Shown here in pieces: positions 52,201 to 60,921 of a stretch of 64,000 nucleotides of DNA. The position numbers and the translations under genes were made by a program. The stretch covers positions 315,390 to 379,389 of the forward strand of contig NZ_FNOG01000006.1 of the NCBI RefSeq assembly GCF_900106525.1, written 5' to 3'. Source of the stretch: Lysobacter enzymogenes. GTDB lineage: Bacteria > Pseudomonadota > Gammaproteobacteria > Xanthomonadales > Xanthomonadaceae. Under the pieces are notes generated by a model. The model saw only the letters and a program-made list of their open reading frames with translations. It was not told the DNA's origin and ran no database searches. Position 1 is the stretch's first letter. Every line of letters begins with the position of its first letter.

Positions 52201-54372
52201 ATCGTCGACGGCAAGATCGTGCCGCCGGCCGATGTCGTGCGCCACGACAACGACGACCCGTACCTGGTGGTGGCCGCCGACAAGGGCACCGCGACCTTCT
52301 CCGACATCGCCAACGGCATCGCCGCCGAGCACAAGTTCTGGCTCGACGACGCCTTCGCCTCGGGCGGTTCGGTCGGTTACGACCACAAGGGCATGGGCAT
52401 CACCGCCAAGGGCGCGTGGGAATCGGTCAAGCGCCACTTCCGCGCGCTCGGCCGCGACAGCCAGACCCAGGACTTCACCACGGTCGGCATCGGCGACATG
52501 TCCGGCGACGTGTTCGGCAACGGCATGCTGCTGAGCGAGCACATCCGCCTGGTCGCCGCGTTCGACCACCGCCACATCTTCATCGACCCGAACCCGGATG
52601 CGGCGCGCTCGTTCAAGGAGCGCGACCGCATGTTCAAGCTGCCGCGTTCGAGCTGGGAAGACTACGACAAGAAGCTCATCAGCAAGGGCGGCGGCGTGTA
52701 CCCGCGCTCGGCCAAGTCGATCCCGCTGTCGGCCGAGGCCAAGGCCGCGCTCGGCATCGAAGGCAACGCCACCGCGCTGAGCCCGGCCGAACTGATGAGC
52801 GCGATCCTCAAGGCGCCGGTCGACCTGCTGTGGAACGGCGGCATCGGCACCTACGTCAAGTCGCGCGGCGAATCCAACAGCGACGTCGGCGACCGCGCCA
52901 ACAACGCCCTGCGCGTCAACGGCGCGGACCTGCGCTGCAAGATGGTGGGCGAGGGCGGCAACCTGGGCCTGACCCAGCTCGGCCGCATCGAGGCCGCCCA
53001 GCACGGCGTGCTGCTCAACACCGACTTCATCGACAACTCCGCCGGCGTGGACACCTCCGACCACGAGGTGAACATCAAGATCCTGCTCAATGGCCAGGTG
53101 CAGGCGAAGAAGCTGACCCTGCCGGAGCGCAACAAGCTGCTGGCGTCGATGACCGACGAAGTCGCCGAGCTGGTGCTCAACGACAACTACCGCCAGAACC
53201 AGGCGATCAGCCTGATGGAGCGCATGAGCCTGTCCCGCCTGGGCAGCAAGCTGCACTTCATCCGCACTCTGGAATCGCAGGGCCTGCTCGATCGCCAGAT
53301 CGAGTTCCTGCCGTCGGACGCCGAGATCGCCGAGCGCAAGGCCCGTGGCCAGGGCCTGACCCGTCCGGAACTGTCGGTGCTGCTGTCGTACTCCAAGCTG
53401 GTCGCGTTCCAGCAGCTGCTGGATTCGGACGTGCCGGAAGACCCGTACCTGTCCAAGGAACTGGTCCGCTACTTCCCCAAGCCGCTGCAGGCCAAGTACG
53501 CCAAGGCGATGGAGAACCACCGCCTGAAGCGCGAGATCATCGCCACCGCGGTGACCAACTCGACCATCAACCGGATGGGCGCGACCTTCCTGCTGCGCAT
53601 GCAGGAAGACAGCGGCCGCACTCCGGGCGAGGTCGCCAAGGCCTTCACCATCACCCGCGAAACCCTCGACGCGCGCGACCTGTGGACGCAGATCGACGCG
53701 CTCGACGGCAAGGTCGCCGAGTCGACCCAGATCGACGCCCTGCAGGTGATCTGGAACCTGCAGCGTTCCTTCACCCGCTGGCTGCTGTCGCGTCCCGGCG
53801 CGATCCCCGACATCACCACGGCGGTGGAGCGCTACCACGACGGCTTCAAGAACATCCGCGCCGGCCACGGCATCCTCGGCGACGGCGAACGCCCGACCCT
53901 GGACGCCGCCTACGCCGACTGGAAGGCCAAGGGCGTGCCCGAAGCGCTGGCCGCGCAGCTCGCGGCGCTGCCGTACCTGGAGCCGAGCTGCGACATCATC
54001 GAACTGGCGCGCGAGCGCAAGCTCAAGCCGGTCGACGTGGCCAAGGTCCACTTCCGCCTCGGCGAAGCGCTGCGCCTGCCGTGGCTGCAGGAGCAGATCG
54101 ACGCGCTGGCCGTGGACGGCCGCTGGCACGCGGTCGCGCGCGGCGTGCTGCGCGAGGAACTGGCGACCCAGCAGCGCATCCTGGTCGGCCAGGTGCTGAA
54201 GATGGCCGGCGCCAACGCCGAGGCCAAGGTCAAGCAGTGGCTGAGCCGCGACGACCAGTCGTTGCGCTTCACCCTGGCGATGCTGACCGAACTGGCGGCG
54301 CAGAAGACCCTGGACTACCCGACCGCCTCGGTCGCGGTGCAGCGTCTGTCGCAGTTGGCCGCGCGCGGTTGA
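49294..54372 (+). CDS. gdhB: Large NAD-specific glutamate dehydrogenase (GDH180 class)
   Basis: A 1692-residue enzyme that deaminates glutamate to 2-oxoglutarate with NAD+, usually in amino acid catabolism. A long N-terminal regulatory region (about 60-800) precedes the catalytic core. The core has PVGSKGGFFAKR with the catalytic lysine K931, and the NAD domain has MVGEGGNLGLTQLGR (about 1220). A C-terminal helical region completes the protein. The first 50 residues are a lysine/alanine/proline tail (KPAAKAAKAAPAK style). It has a strong terminator, feeds 2-oxoglutarate to the SucA complex, and is not in an operon. Confidence 0.95.
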   Translation: MSSKPKASKSEPAKPAAKAAKAAPAKQAKATAPVAKSAAKPAAKPAAKPAGRAPQSAPPVDAQAVDLRPVLEAMRKRVPKARHAEAEAFAQAFYKRMSGDEMPQHAADGWAALAADFLDFARDRKPGNALVRLFNPQLKSHGWESPHTVLQIANDDMPFLVDSVTMALADLGVGVHVLGHPVVAFQRDKAGKLVAVGAGQAESLMHLELDRQTPEAMAQIKQALDTVLADVRAIVRDWPQMRDKMNQVADELPAQSMPIDEQGKREAQAFLHWAADNHFTFLGYREYEVVQHGGEGVLRAIKDSGLGLLSGKPSGSPRPLTSLAAHYMPQSGSVDALILTKTNARSTVHRPGYMDYIGVLSFDAQGRPTAEKRFLGLYTSSAYNRRPWDIPLVRQRHNYVMQQSGLAADSHSGKALRHVLETLPRDELFQSGEEELLKTTSGILGLQERVRSKLFLRRDRYGRYFSVLVYIPRERFNTDVRLRVEAMLKDKLHGEHVDTTVHIGESPLAQLHLIVRPTSGEAVQVDNAAIESELAEIVRNRQDDLREALVRNNGEQQGLQLANRYGRVLPIGYIEEVSAPVAAQDIAHLAALSGPEDLRLSLCRTRPGEGGLRFKFYRQLDDIPLSDALPMMENMGLRVISEHPYRLTVDGQPVYIQDFEVETSNNDIDVDRLDENFEEAFAQIWRGNAENDGFNRLILAASLSWRQVAMLRAYCKYLLQVGVPFSQSYVEETFARYPLLARLLVELFEARFDPSTGSESKAEIKAGQDRLKVQFEALHDGDDAVRAALEPVIAARAGKREAQAEAAVTALKSLLDRVSSLDEDRILRSFIGVIQATLRTSYYQRAVDGSDRGYVSYKFDSAQVPDLPKPKPYREIFVYGPRVEGVHLRFGPVARGGLRWSDRREDFRTEVLGLVKAQMVKNTVIVPVGSKGGFFAKRPPLGGDRDAVLAEGIACYKMFINGLLDITDNIVDGKIVPPADVVRHDNDDPYLVVAADKGTATFSDIANGIAAEHKFWLDDAFASGGSVGYDHKGMGITAKGAWESVKRHFRALGRDSQTQDFTTVGIGDMSGDVFGNGMLLSEHIRLVAAFDHRHIFIDPNPDAARSFKERDRMFKLPRSSWEDYDKKLISKGGGVYPRSAKSIPLSAEAKAALGIEGNATALSPAELMSAILKAPVDLLWNGGIGTYVKSRGESNSDVGDRANNALRVNGADLRCKMVGEGGNLGLTQLGRIEAAQHGVLLNTDFIDNSAGVDTSDHEVNIKILLNGQVQAKKLTLPERNKLLASMTDEVAELVLNDNYRQNQAISLMERMSLSRLGSKLHFIRTLESQGLLDRQIEFLPSDAEIAERKARGQGLTRPELSVLLSYSKLVAFQQLLDSDVPEDPYLSKELVRYFPKPLQAKYAKAMENHRLKREIIATAVTNSTINRMGATFLLRMQEDSGRTPGEVAKAFTITRETLDARDLWTQIDALDGKVAESTQIDALQVIWNLQRSFTRWLLSRPGAIPDITTAVERYHDGFKNIRAGHGILGDGERPTLDAAYADWKAKGVPEALAAQLAALPYLEPSCDIIELARERKLKPVDVAKVHFRLGEALRLPWLQEQIDALAVDGRWHAVARGVLREELATQQRILVGQVLKMAGANAEAKVKQWLSRDDQSLRFTLAMLTELAAQKTLDYPTASVAVQRLSQLAARG

Positions 54373-54420
54373 CGGCGATACGCGGGGCCGGCGCGCGCCG
54401 GCTCCGCGGTATCCGAACGA

Positions 54421-54453
54421 GCCCTTCGCCCTCGCGGGCGAAGGGCTTTTTTT
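54421..54453 (+). terminator. Rho-independent terminator of gdhB
   Basis: An 11-base perfect stem GCCCTTCGCCC / GGGCGAAGGGC with a four-base loop is followed by seven T residues, 48 bases after the stop. It is the clearest terminator in the window. Confidence 0.95.
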
Positions 54454-54519
54454 GTGGCGGCGCGTGCTTGCCCGCGGCCTGTGGCAGGAGGCCTCTTATG
54501 GGAGAGCCTCTTGTAGGGG

Positions 54520-54672
54520 CTCTTGTGGGAGGGCCTTCAGGCCCGATGCTCTTGTTTCAGGTCGCAGCGATCCGACACAAATGCGTCGGGCCTGAAGGCC
54601 CTCCCACAAGAGGTCGCCGAATTTGCGCAATCGTTGCGTTGGCGCGGTCGCGGCTCGCGCCGCTTCTGCAGG
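54520..54672. repeat. Inverted gtgggagggccttcaggcc pair plus a gtaggagcggcgc-type copy
   Basis: Facing arms ttgtgggagggccttcaggc and gcctgaaggccctcccacaa (about 54520-54610) are followed by a single reverse copy cggctcgcgccgcttctgca. It sits between the gdhB terminator and nadK. The rest of the 444-base gap shows no gene. Confidence 0.75.
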
Positions 54673-54816
54673 CAAGCCATCGCAACATCGCCGTGATCGC
54701 AAAACCGCGACTGCGTCGCAAAGCCGCCGGCCCCGCGCCACACCGCATTGCGCCGCCGCGACACCAATCCCCCGCACCGGCCGGGTTATGCTGGCGCCGT
54801 CCTCCCGGAGCCGCCG

Positions 54817-55596
54817 ATGACCGCGACGCCCCGCATCGCCTTTCTCGCCAGTCACACCGACGAAGCGCAGCGCGCGCTGGTCGAACTCAGCGGACGTCAC
54901 GGCCAGTGCGAGCCGGCCGACGCCGATGTCCTGGTCGCGCTCGGCGGCGACGGTTTCATGCTGCAGACCCTGCACCGCCACGGCGCGCTCGGCAAACCCG
55001 TGTACGGGATGAAGCTGGGCACGGTCGGTTTTCTGATGAACCAGCACGCCGGCGGCGCCGGCGATCTGTTCGAGCGCCTGGCCCAGGCCGAACCGGCGGT
55101 GCTGCGCCCGCTGGAAATGATGGCCCAGACCGAATCCGGCGCCAGCTTCGGCTCGCTGGCCTACAACGAGGTCTCGCTGCTGCGCCAGACCCGCCAGGCC
55201 GCGCACCTGCGCATCGACCTCAACGGCCAGACCCGCCTGGACGAGCTGATCTGCGACGGCGTGCTGGTCGCGACCCCGGCCGGCAGCACCGCCTACAACT
55301 TCTCCGCCCACGGCCCGATCCTGCCGCTGGGCTCGGCGGTGATCGCGCTGACCCCGATCGCCGCGTTCCGCCCGCGCCGCTGGCGCGGCGCGCTGCTCAA
55401 GGCCGACACCGAAGTGCGCTTCCGCGTGCTCGACCCGTACAAGCGTCCGGTCAGCGCCACCGCCGATTCGCACGAAGTGCGCGACGTGGTCGAGGTCACC
55501 ATCCGCGAATCGCGCGACCGCACCGTCACCTTGCTGTTCGATCCGGAGCACAACCTGGAAGAGCGGATGCTGATCGAGCAGTTCACCAGCGGCTGA
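54817..55596 (+). CDS. nadK: NAD kinase
   Basis: A 259-residue cytoplasmic kinase that phosphorylates NAD+ to NADP+. The glycine-rich motif GGDG is at 43-46 in [12 protein letters not shown]. The second hallmark is YNEVSLLRQ (about 110-118), and [18 protein letters not shown] (about 148-165) carries the conserved GSTAY. Length and the lack of an N-terminal extension fit gammaproteobacterial NadK-like proteins. The start follows CCGGAG. It is a single gene, convergent with the LysR gene three bases away. Confidence 0.95.
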   Translation: MTATPRIAFLASHTDEAQRALVELSGRHGQCEPADADVLVALGGDGFMLQTLHRHGALGKPVYGMKLGTVGFLMNQHAGGAGDLFERLAQAEPAVLRPLEMMAQTESGASFGSLAYNEVSLLRQTRQAAHLRIDLNGQTRLDELICDGVLVATPAGSTAYNFSAHGPILPLGSAVIALTPIAAFRPRRWRGALLKADTEVRFRVLDPYKRPVSATADSHEVRDVVEVTIRESRDRTVTLLFDPEHNLEERMLIEQFTSG

Positions 55597-55599
55597 GGC

Positions 55600-56550
55600 T
55601 CACGCCGGCGCGGGGCGTCCGGACAGGCGTTGCGCCAGGCCGGCGCGTCCGCAGGCCGCGCCGAGGAAATCCACGAACGCGCGGGTCTTGGCCGGCAGCA
55701 GGCTGCGGCCGGCGTAATACAGGTTGATCGCGCCGAGGTCGGCGTACCAGTCCGGCAACAGCCGCCGCAGCCGGCCCTCGTGCAGATACGGCAGCGCGTG
55801 CTGCACCGCGACCAGGGTCACGCCCAGGCCGAGCGCGGCGGCGCGCGCCATCGCCTCGGGGTCGTCGAAGGCCGCGCGCTCGCGCGGCATCGCCAGCGCC
55901 TCGCGGCCGGCGCCGTCGCGCAAGGTCCAGTGGTTGATCCGGCCGTGGCGGTGCGAGCGCATCACGATGCCGTCGTGCCCGGCCAGATCGTCCGGGTGGA
56001 CGGGCAGGGCGCGGCCTTGCGCGGCGCACTCGTCCAGGTAGCCCGGCGCGGCCACCGCGATCACGTGCAGCGGCGCCAGCGGCCGCGCGACCAGTCCCGC
56101 GGCGAGCTCGATGCCGCCGCCAATGGCCGCGTCGAAACCTTCGGCGATCAGTTCGACCGGGCGGTTCTCGAAGCGCCAGTCCAGGCGCAGGCGCGGGTAG
56201 CGGCGCAGGAACTCGGGCATCAGCGGCAGCACGTAATCGATGCCGAAACCGGGCGAGAGGCTGAGCTTGAGCGTGCCCGCCGGCTCGGCGCGGTCGAGCG
56301 CGGCGGCGCCGAGCGCGGCGCCCAGCGCGTCGACATGGCTGCGCACCGAATCGAGGAAGCGCTCGCCGGCCTCGGTCAGGGCGAGCTTGCGGGTGCTGCG
56401 CTGGAACAGGCGTAGGCCGAGATTGCGCTCCAGCACCGCGACGTTGCGGCTGACCGCGGCGGGGCTGAGCCCGAGCTGGCGCGCCGCCGCGGAAAAGCCG
56501 CCGAGCTCGGCGCTGCGAACGAAGGATTCGAGATTGGCGAGGGATTCCAC
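55600..56550 (-). CDS. LysR-family transcriptional regulator
   Basis: A 316-residue regulator. The winged helix spans residues 1-65 (FVRSAELGGFSAAARQLGLS ... RLFQRSTRKLALTEAG). The effector-binding domain follows, with typical GFDAAIGGGIE. The start codon is GTG. It is divergent from a coenzyme F420-reductase-like NAD(P) protein, the usual partnership in which the LysR protein controls the neighbour. A perfect palindrome TTCAAG-N5-CTTGAA lies 11 bases upstream of its start. Confidence 0.92.
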   Translation of the reverse strand: MESLANLESFVRSAELGGFSAAARQLGLSPAAVSRNVAVLERNLGLRLFQRSTRKLALTEAGERFLDSVRSHVDALGAALGAAALDRAEPAGTLKLSLSPGFGIDYVLPLMPEFLRRYPRLRLDWRFENRPVELIAEGFDAAIGGGIELAAGLVARPLAPLHVIAVAAPGYLDECAAQGRALPVHPDDLAGHDGIVMRSHRHGRINHWTLRDGAGREALAMPRERAAFDDPEAMARAAALGLGVTLVAVQHALPYLHEGRLRRLLPDWYADLGAINLYYAGRSLLPAKTRAFVDFLGAACGRAGLAQRLSGRPAPA

Positions 56551-56561
56551 GGGCGCCGGCC

Positions 56562-56588
56562 TTCAAGTTCTGCTTGAAATTCATTCTA
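56562..56588 (-). promoter_or_regulatory. LysR-type operator and -10 of the lysR gene
   Basis: A perfect palindrome TTCAAG-N5-CTTGAA (56562-56578) contains a T-N11-A motif. It is followed by TAGAAT on the minus strand (56583-56588), a good -10 for the lysR gene. No strong -35 was found. Binding here would block or control lysR itself, and perhaps the divergent reductase. Confidence 0.6.
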
Positions 56589-56717
56589 AGCATTACCGGC
56601 TTATCCGGACAGAATCGGAGGTCCATAGTGACGTCCAAGGCGCCGCTGCAACCTCGAAACCACCTGAGGTTTCCGACACCGAAACAATTACGATCAATAA
56701 GTTGAAGGAGAAACCTC

Positions 56718-57314
56718 ATGAACATCGGCATCATCGGCGCGGGCCATATCGGCACCGCCATCGCCCGCACCCTGGCCCGTCACGGCATCGAGGCGACCTT
56801 GTCCAACCGCCGCGGCCCGGACTCGCTGGCCGCCACGGTCGCCGAACTGGGGCCGTCGATCCGCGCCGGCACGGTCGAGCAGGCCGCTCAGGCCGACCTG
56901 ATCTTCGTCGCGGTCAACTGGTCCAAGCTGCCGGCGGCGCTGCAAGGCCTGGATCTGCGCGGCCGCATCGTGGTCGATGCCAACAACGCGATCGAGGCAC
57001 CGGAGTTCAAGCCCTTCGACCTGGGCGGCAAGACCTCCAGCGAAGCCTTCGCCGAACAGGTGCCGGGCGCGCGCGTGGTCAAGGCGCTCAATCACTTGCT
57101 CGCGGCGGTGCTGGCCAGCGACCCGCAGGCTGATGGCGGCCAACGGGTGCTGTTCCTGTCCGGCGACGATGCCGGCGCCAAGGCCGAGGTGGCCGCGCTG
57201 CTGGAGCGGACCGGGCATTTCCCGGTCGACCTGGGCGGGCTGGCCGAGGGCGGGCGGCTGCACCAGTTCCCGGGCGGGCCGCTGGCGCTGCATCGGTTGG
57301 TCAAGGTCGGGTGA
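56718..57314 (+). CDS. NADPH-dependent F420-reductase-like dinucleotide-binding protein
   Basis: A 198-residue single-domain Rossmann protein. It opens MNIGIIGAGHIGTAIARTL with the dinucleotide motif GAGHIG (7-12). The RR after the second strand (SNRRGPDSL) favours NADP. The C-terminal part keeps the F420H2:NADP reductase-like core (PGARVVKALNHLLAAVL and VLFLSGDDAGAKAEVAALLE). Lysobacter is not known to use F420, so the real substrate is probably different. The start follows AAGGAGAAACCTC. It is divergent from a LysR gene. Confidence 0.87.
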   Translation: MNIGIIGAGHIGTAIARTLARHGIEATLSNRRGPDSLAATVAELGPSIRAGTVEQAAQADLIFVAVNWSKLPAALQGLDLRGRIVVDANNAIEAPEFKPFDLGGKTSSEAFAEQVPGARVVKALNHLLAAVLASDPQADGGQRVLFLSGDDAGAKAEVAALLERTGHFPVDLGGLAEGGRLHQFPGGPLALHRLVKVG

Positions 57315-57400
57315 GGTGCGGCGGGCTTTGGGTCGGTGCCGCCGCGATGGGCGGCATCGAGAGCGCGAAGGCTGGCAGCGCCCCGGCACTGGCAGTAGCG

Positions 57401-57513
57401 GCGTAGTTGCGGGTTCGCGGTCGCGGCTTGCGCCGCTCCTACAGGTAGCCCAGCTCGATCCGAAGCCCCTGTAGGAGCGGCGCAAGCCGCGACCGCGAAC
57501 CCACAGCTACGAC
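57401..57513. repeat. Inverted gtaggagcggcgc pair
   Basis: Facing copies cggcttgcgccgctcctaca and tgtaggagcggcgcaagccg have extended arms (cgtagttgcgggttcgcggt / ccgcgaacccacagctacg) around a 30-base loop. It lies between two convergent genes. Confidence 0.8.
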
Positions 57514-57525
57514 GAACCTGTGCGT

Positions 57526-58905
57526 TCAGCCCCGCGCCCGCACCCGCCGCGCGATCTCGCTCACCGCGGCGATGCACAGCGTCAGCCCCACCGTCGACAG
57601 CAACTGCACGCGCGGCCCCGGGGTCATCAGCGCCAGCACGAACACCAGGGCGAGGATGCCCAGGCCGATGTAGGTGACGTAGGGGAAGGCCCACATCTTG
57701 AACGGCAGCGCGGTGCCGGCGCGGTCGGCGCGGCGGCGCAGGATCAGCTGCGAGAGCAGCGACAAGGTCCACACCAACAGGCAGGTCGAGCCGACCACGT
57801 TGAGCAGCGCCGGCAGCACCTTGTCCGGGTACAGCAGTTCCAGCGCGGTGGCGATGAAGCCGAACGCCACGCTCGCCAGCACCGCCGCCACCGGCACCTG
57901 GCTGCGGCTGAGGCGGGCAAGCATGCGCGGCGCTTCCTGGCGCTGGGCCAGCGAATAGATCATGCGCGAGGCGCCGTAGAGGTTGGCGTTGAGCGCCGAC
58001 AGCAACGCCACCACCGCGACCAAGGTGATGGCCGTCGCCGCCCCCGGAATCCGCGCGACTTCCAGCACCGCCGCGAACGGCGACTTCAGATGCTCGCTGG
58101 TCCACGGCACTACCGCGATGATCACCGCCAGCGAGCCGATGTAGAACACCAGGATGCGCCAGGCCACGGTGCGGATGGCCTGGGTGATGCTGCGCTGCGG
58201 ATCTTGGGTTTCGGCCGCGGCGACCGCGACGATCTCGGTGCCGCCGAAGGCGAACACCACCACCAGCAGCGCCGCGCCGACGCCGGCCCAGCCCTTGGGC
58301 GCGAAGCCGCCGTGGGCGGTGAAGTTGGACAGGCCGGGCGAGGCCACGTCCGGCAGCCAGCCCAGCAGCAGCGCGGCGCCGATGGCGATGAAGGCCAGGA
58401 TCGCGGCGACCTTGAGGATCGCGAACCAGAACTCGAACTCGCCGAAGTTGCGCACGCCCAGCAGGTTGACCAGGGTGAAGGCGCTCATGAACACCAGCGA
58501 GGTCGCCGCCACCGGCAAGCCGGGCCACACCGTGGCCAACAGACCCGCGGCGCCGACCGATTCGGCCGCCACCACGATCACGATCTGCACCCACCACAGC
58601 CAGCCCAGGGTCGCGCCCGCGGTCGGGCCCATGGCGTCGGCGGCGTAAACCGAGAACGCGCCGCTGGTGGGCCGCGCGGCCGCCATTTCGCCGAGCGCGC
58701 GCATGACGATGATGATCAGGGCGCCGGCGATCAGATACGACAGCAGCACCGCCGGCCCGGCAGTCTGCACGCCGACGCCGGAGCCGAGGAACAGCCCCGC
58801 GCCGATCGCGCTGCCCAGGCCCATCATCACCAACTGGCGCGATTTGAGAGCGTGGCCGAGTTGCGGATCGGCGGCGGTGGCGGCGGGACTGGCGGGCATG
58901 GACAT
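57526..58905 (-). CDS. Amino acid permease (APC superfamily, AAT family)
   Basis: A 459-residue inner membrane transporter with 12 predicted segments. The first has the APC hallmark SAIGAGLFLGSGVGVQTAGPA-like loop (about 29-47). The second has YLIAGALIIIVMRALGEMAA. The segment FAFGGTEIVAVAAAETQDP (about 220-238) is typical of the AAT group (GABA, proline or aromatic amino acid permeases). Probable proton-coupled uptake; the substrate is not fixed by sequence. The start is the first of two closely spaced Met codons (MSMPASP); the second is equally possible. A long in-frame upstream extension is rejected as non-coding. Confidence 0.9.
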   Translation of the reverse strand: MSMPASPAATAADPQLGHALKSRQLVMMGLGSAIGAGLFLGSGVGVQTAGPAVLLSYLIAGALIIIVMRALGEMAAARPTSGAFSVYAADAMGPTAGATLGWLWWVQIVIVVAAESVGAAGLLATVWPGLPVAATSLVFMSAFTLVNLLGVRNFGEFEFWFAILKVAAILAFIAIGAALLLGWLPDVASPGLSNFTAHGGFAPKGWAGVGAALLVVVFAFGGTEIVAVAAAETQDPQRSITQAIRTVAWRILVFYIGSLAVIIAVVPWTSEHLKSPFAAVLEVARIPGAATAITLVAVVALLSALNANLYGASRMIYSLAQRQEAPRMLARLSRSQVPVAAVLASVAFGFIATALELLYPDKVLPALLNVVGSTCLLVWTLSLLSQLILRRRADRAGTALPFKMWAFPYVTYIGLGILALVFVLALMTPGPRVQLLSTVGLTLCIAAVSEIARRVRARG

Positions 58906-59048
58906 GGAGCGGGTCCGGGCGGGCGACGGGAAGTGCGGCACGATACCGCATCGGCGCCAGCGGCGAGCGGGCCGGCGGCGAGCCGGCAAACCGGCGACGC
59001 CCGACCGGCCGGTTCGGCACCGCAAACGACGACGCAGCCTCCGCAGCC

Positions 59049-59083
59049 CCCTGTAGGAGCGGCGCAAGCCGCGACCGCGCCAG
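59049..59083. repeat. Single gtaggagcggcgc repeat
   Basis: One forward copy, tgtaggagcggcgcaagccg followed by cgaccgcgcc, lies in the divergent gap between the permease and the 5'-nucleotidase. Confidence 0.75.
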
Positions 59084-59152
59084 GCAAACAACCGCGCCAC
59101 CGCCGATCCCGAAACCCGAATCCCGTCCCTGCAGCTCAGGCACAATAGCCCC

Positions 59153-60073
59153 ATGCCCGACCGTGATGCCGACCCGTTGATCGTCGCGATTTCCTCGCGC
59201 ACCCTGTTCGACATGGAAGAGAGCCACTCGCTGTTCGAGCGCGAGGGCATCGACGCCTATGCCGCGTTCCAGCGCGCGCGCGAGGACGACATCCTGCGCC
59301 CGGGCATCGCCTTCCCGCTGGTGCGCAAGCTGCTGGCGCTCAACCGCGACGCGCCGGCCGAGGCGCCGCGGGTCGAGGTGATCCTGATCTCGCGCAACTC
59401 CGCCGACAGCGGGCTGCGCATCTTCAATTCCATCGCCCATCACGACTTGTCGATCAAGCGCGCGGCCTTCAGCAACGGCGCGCCACCGTTTCCCTACATC
59501 CGCCCGTTCGGCGCCGACCTGTTCCTGTCGGCCAACGCCCAGGACGTGAGCGCCGCGCTCGAGGCCGGCATCGCCGCGGCGACATTGCTGCCGGCGGTGC
59601 CCAATTCCAAGCTCGCCCCGCACCTGCCGCCGGACCAGTTGCGCATCGCCTTCGACGGCGACGCGGTGATCTTCGACGACGAAGGCGAGCGGGTTTCGCG
59701 CGAAGGCGGGCTGGCCGCGTTCGCCGAGCACGAGCGCAACCACGCCGGCGAGCCGCTATCCGGCGGGCCGTTCCGCGGGTTTCTCGATGCCCTGCACCGG
59801 TTGCAGGCGGCGTTCCCGGTCGGCCAGGACGCGCCGATCCGCACCGCGCTGGTGACCGCGCGCTCGGTGCCCGCGCACGAGCGGGTGATCCGCACCTTGC
59901 GCGAATGGGACATCCGCCTGGACGAAGCGCTGTTCCTCGGCGGCCGCGCCAAGGGCCCGTTCCTGGAAGCGTTCGGCGCCGACATCTTCTTCGACGATTC
60001 GGAGAACAACATCGCCTCGGCGCGCGGGCACGTAGCGGCGGGGCATGTGCCGCACGGGGTCGCGAATCGCTGA
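59153..60073 (+). CDS. 5'-nucleotidase (cytosolic type I-like)
   Basis: A 306-residue protein of the cytosolic 5'-nucleotidase I family (PF06189), related to the HAD fold. Visible hallmarks are VAISSRTLFDMEESHSLFE near the start, LISRNSADSGLRIFNSI (about 78-94), the acidic phosphatase-like motif FDGDAVIFDDE with D168 and D170, and RTALVTARS plus FFDDSENNI near the end. It would remove phosphate from nucleoside monophosphates. The start ATG is close to the end of a repeat. It is a single gene. Confidence 0.9.
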   Translation: MPDRDADPLIVAISSRTLFDMEESHSLFEREGIDAYAAFQRAREDDILRPGIAFPLVRKLLALNRDAPAEAPRVEVILISRNSADSGLRIFNSIAHHDLSIKRAAFSNGAPPFPYIRPFGADLFLSANAQDVSAALEAGIAAATLLPAVPNSKLAPHLPPDQLRIAFDGDAVIFDDEGERVSREGGLAAFAEHERNHAGEPLSGGPFRGFLDALHRLQAAFPVGQDAPIRTALVTARSVPAHERVIRTLREWDIRLDEALFLGGRAKGPFLEAFGADIFFDDSENNIASARGHVAAGHVPHGVANR

Positions 60074-60099
60074 AGCCCGCGCGGTAGTGGGTATCTCCC

Positions 60100-60205
60100 T
60101 GTAGGAGCGGCGCAAGCCGCGACCGCGACAACACAACCACGCCGAAACCTTCGCAGCAGCTGCGTTGCCGCAGTCGCGGCCCCCGCCGCTCCTACAGGGG
60201 GCGAA
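60100..60205. repeat. Inverted gtaggagcggcgc pair
   Basis: A forward copy at about 60101-60130 and a diverged reverse copy cggcccccgccgctcctaca at about 60178-60197 lie between the convergent nucleotidase and LprI-like genes. Confidence 0.7.
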
Positions 60206-60298
60206 CGAAGTTTCGGACGGCGGAAACGACGCAAGCCACGCTTGCGGCGTGGCTTGCGCGCTGGCTGCGAAGGCGGGCGGCCGTCGCCGCCGACTCGC

Positions 60299-60688
60299 TC
60301 AGTCCCAGGACTTCTTGGCGATCATGTCCGGACGGCAGGTGCCGGCCTTGCACTCGCGCGCGCGGTCGCGCAGGAACTCGGTGCGCTCGCGGTTGACCCG
60401 GTAGTTGCAGTCGACGTTGATGCTGCCGCCGCTTTCGCAGGTGGCGTCGCGGTGCTTGATCCACTGCAGCTGGGTCTGCTTGAGCTCGGTCTTGGCCGGC
60501 TCCTTGGCCACGCCGCGCAGGTCGTTATAGGCGGTGTTGAGCTCCTTGTCCGACTCCAGGAACAGCTTGGCGAAGCAATAGGTCTTGTCGTAGCTGGTCC
60601 GGTACTTGTCGCATTCGCCCTGGGCGTAGGCGGCGCTGGCGCTCAGGCCGAGCGCGGCGAAGGCGAGGGCGCAGAAGATCGTTTTCAT
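60299..60688 (-). CDS. LprI-like exported protein (lysozyme-inhibitor LprI N-terminal fold)
   Basis: A 129-residue exported protein with a cleavable signal (1-22, ending AYAQ). The mature part has the LprI pattern: KTYCFAKLFLESDKELNTAYN ... LKQTQLQWIKHRDATCE ... and a final cysteine pair region (RECKAGTCRP), giving six cysteines in total (27, 41, 94-95 region and later). LprI-type proteins can inhibit lysozyme, but many relatives are uncharacterised. The start was set at MKTIFC; a longer in-frame start would mask the signal. It is a single gene between repeats. Confidence 0.8.
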   Translation of the reverse strand: MKTIFCALAFAALGLSASAAYAQGECDKYRTSYDKTYCFAKLFLESDKELNTAYNDLRGVAKEPAKTELKQTQLQWIKHRDATCESGGSINVDCNYRVNRERTEFLRDRARECKAGTCRPDMIAKKSWD

Positions 60689-60824
60689 GGCGTTCCAGTC
60701 CAAGTCGTGTGGCGTTGACGATCGGAGCCGGGCATGCGTGTCCGGCCGACGCCGCGCGAGGGCGGCGTTGGCGTGCAAAGTATTGCGGCGCTTGCGCGAA
60801 AGCAAGCGCCGGGCGGCCACGGCG

Positions 60825-60920
60825 GCTCCCTGTAGGAGCGGCGCGAGCCGCGACCGCGGCACCGCACCCATTGCGAAACCCGCGGCGTAGTTGCGTTGTC
60901 GCGGCCGCGGCTCGCGCCGA
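60825..60920. repeat. Inverted gtaggagcggcgc pair
   Basis: A forward copy tgtaggagcggcgcgagccg and a truncated reverse copy cgcggccgcggctcgcgccg flank a spacer with gcgtagttgcg. The right arm runs up to the stop of the DUF2939 gene. Confidence 0.7.
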
Positions 60921-60921
60921 C

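Noticed and set aside
49282-54129. Very long minus-strand open frame (about 1600 codons) antisense to gdhB
   Set aside because: Frame-shadow of a GC-rich gene: its codon pattern mirrors gdhB third positions and the translation has no recognisable domain.
57526-59250. Extended permease beginning about 115 codons earlier
   Set aside because: The extra part runs through a palindromic repeat and shows no membrane or signal character; the APC N-terminus starts at MSMPASP or MPASP.
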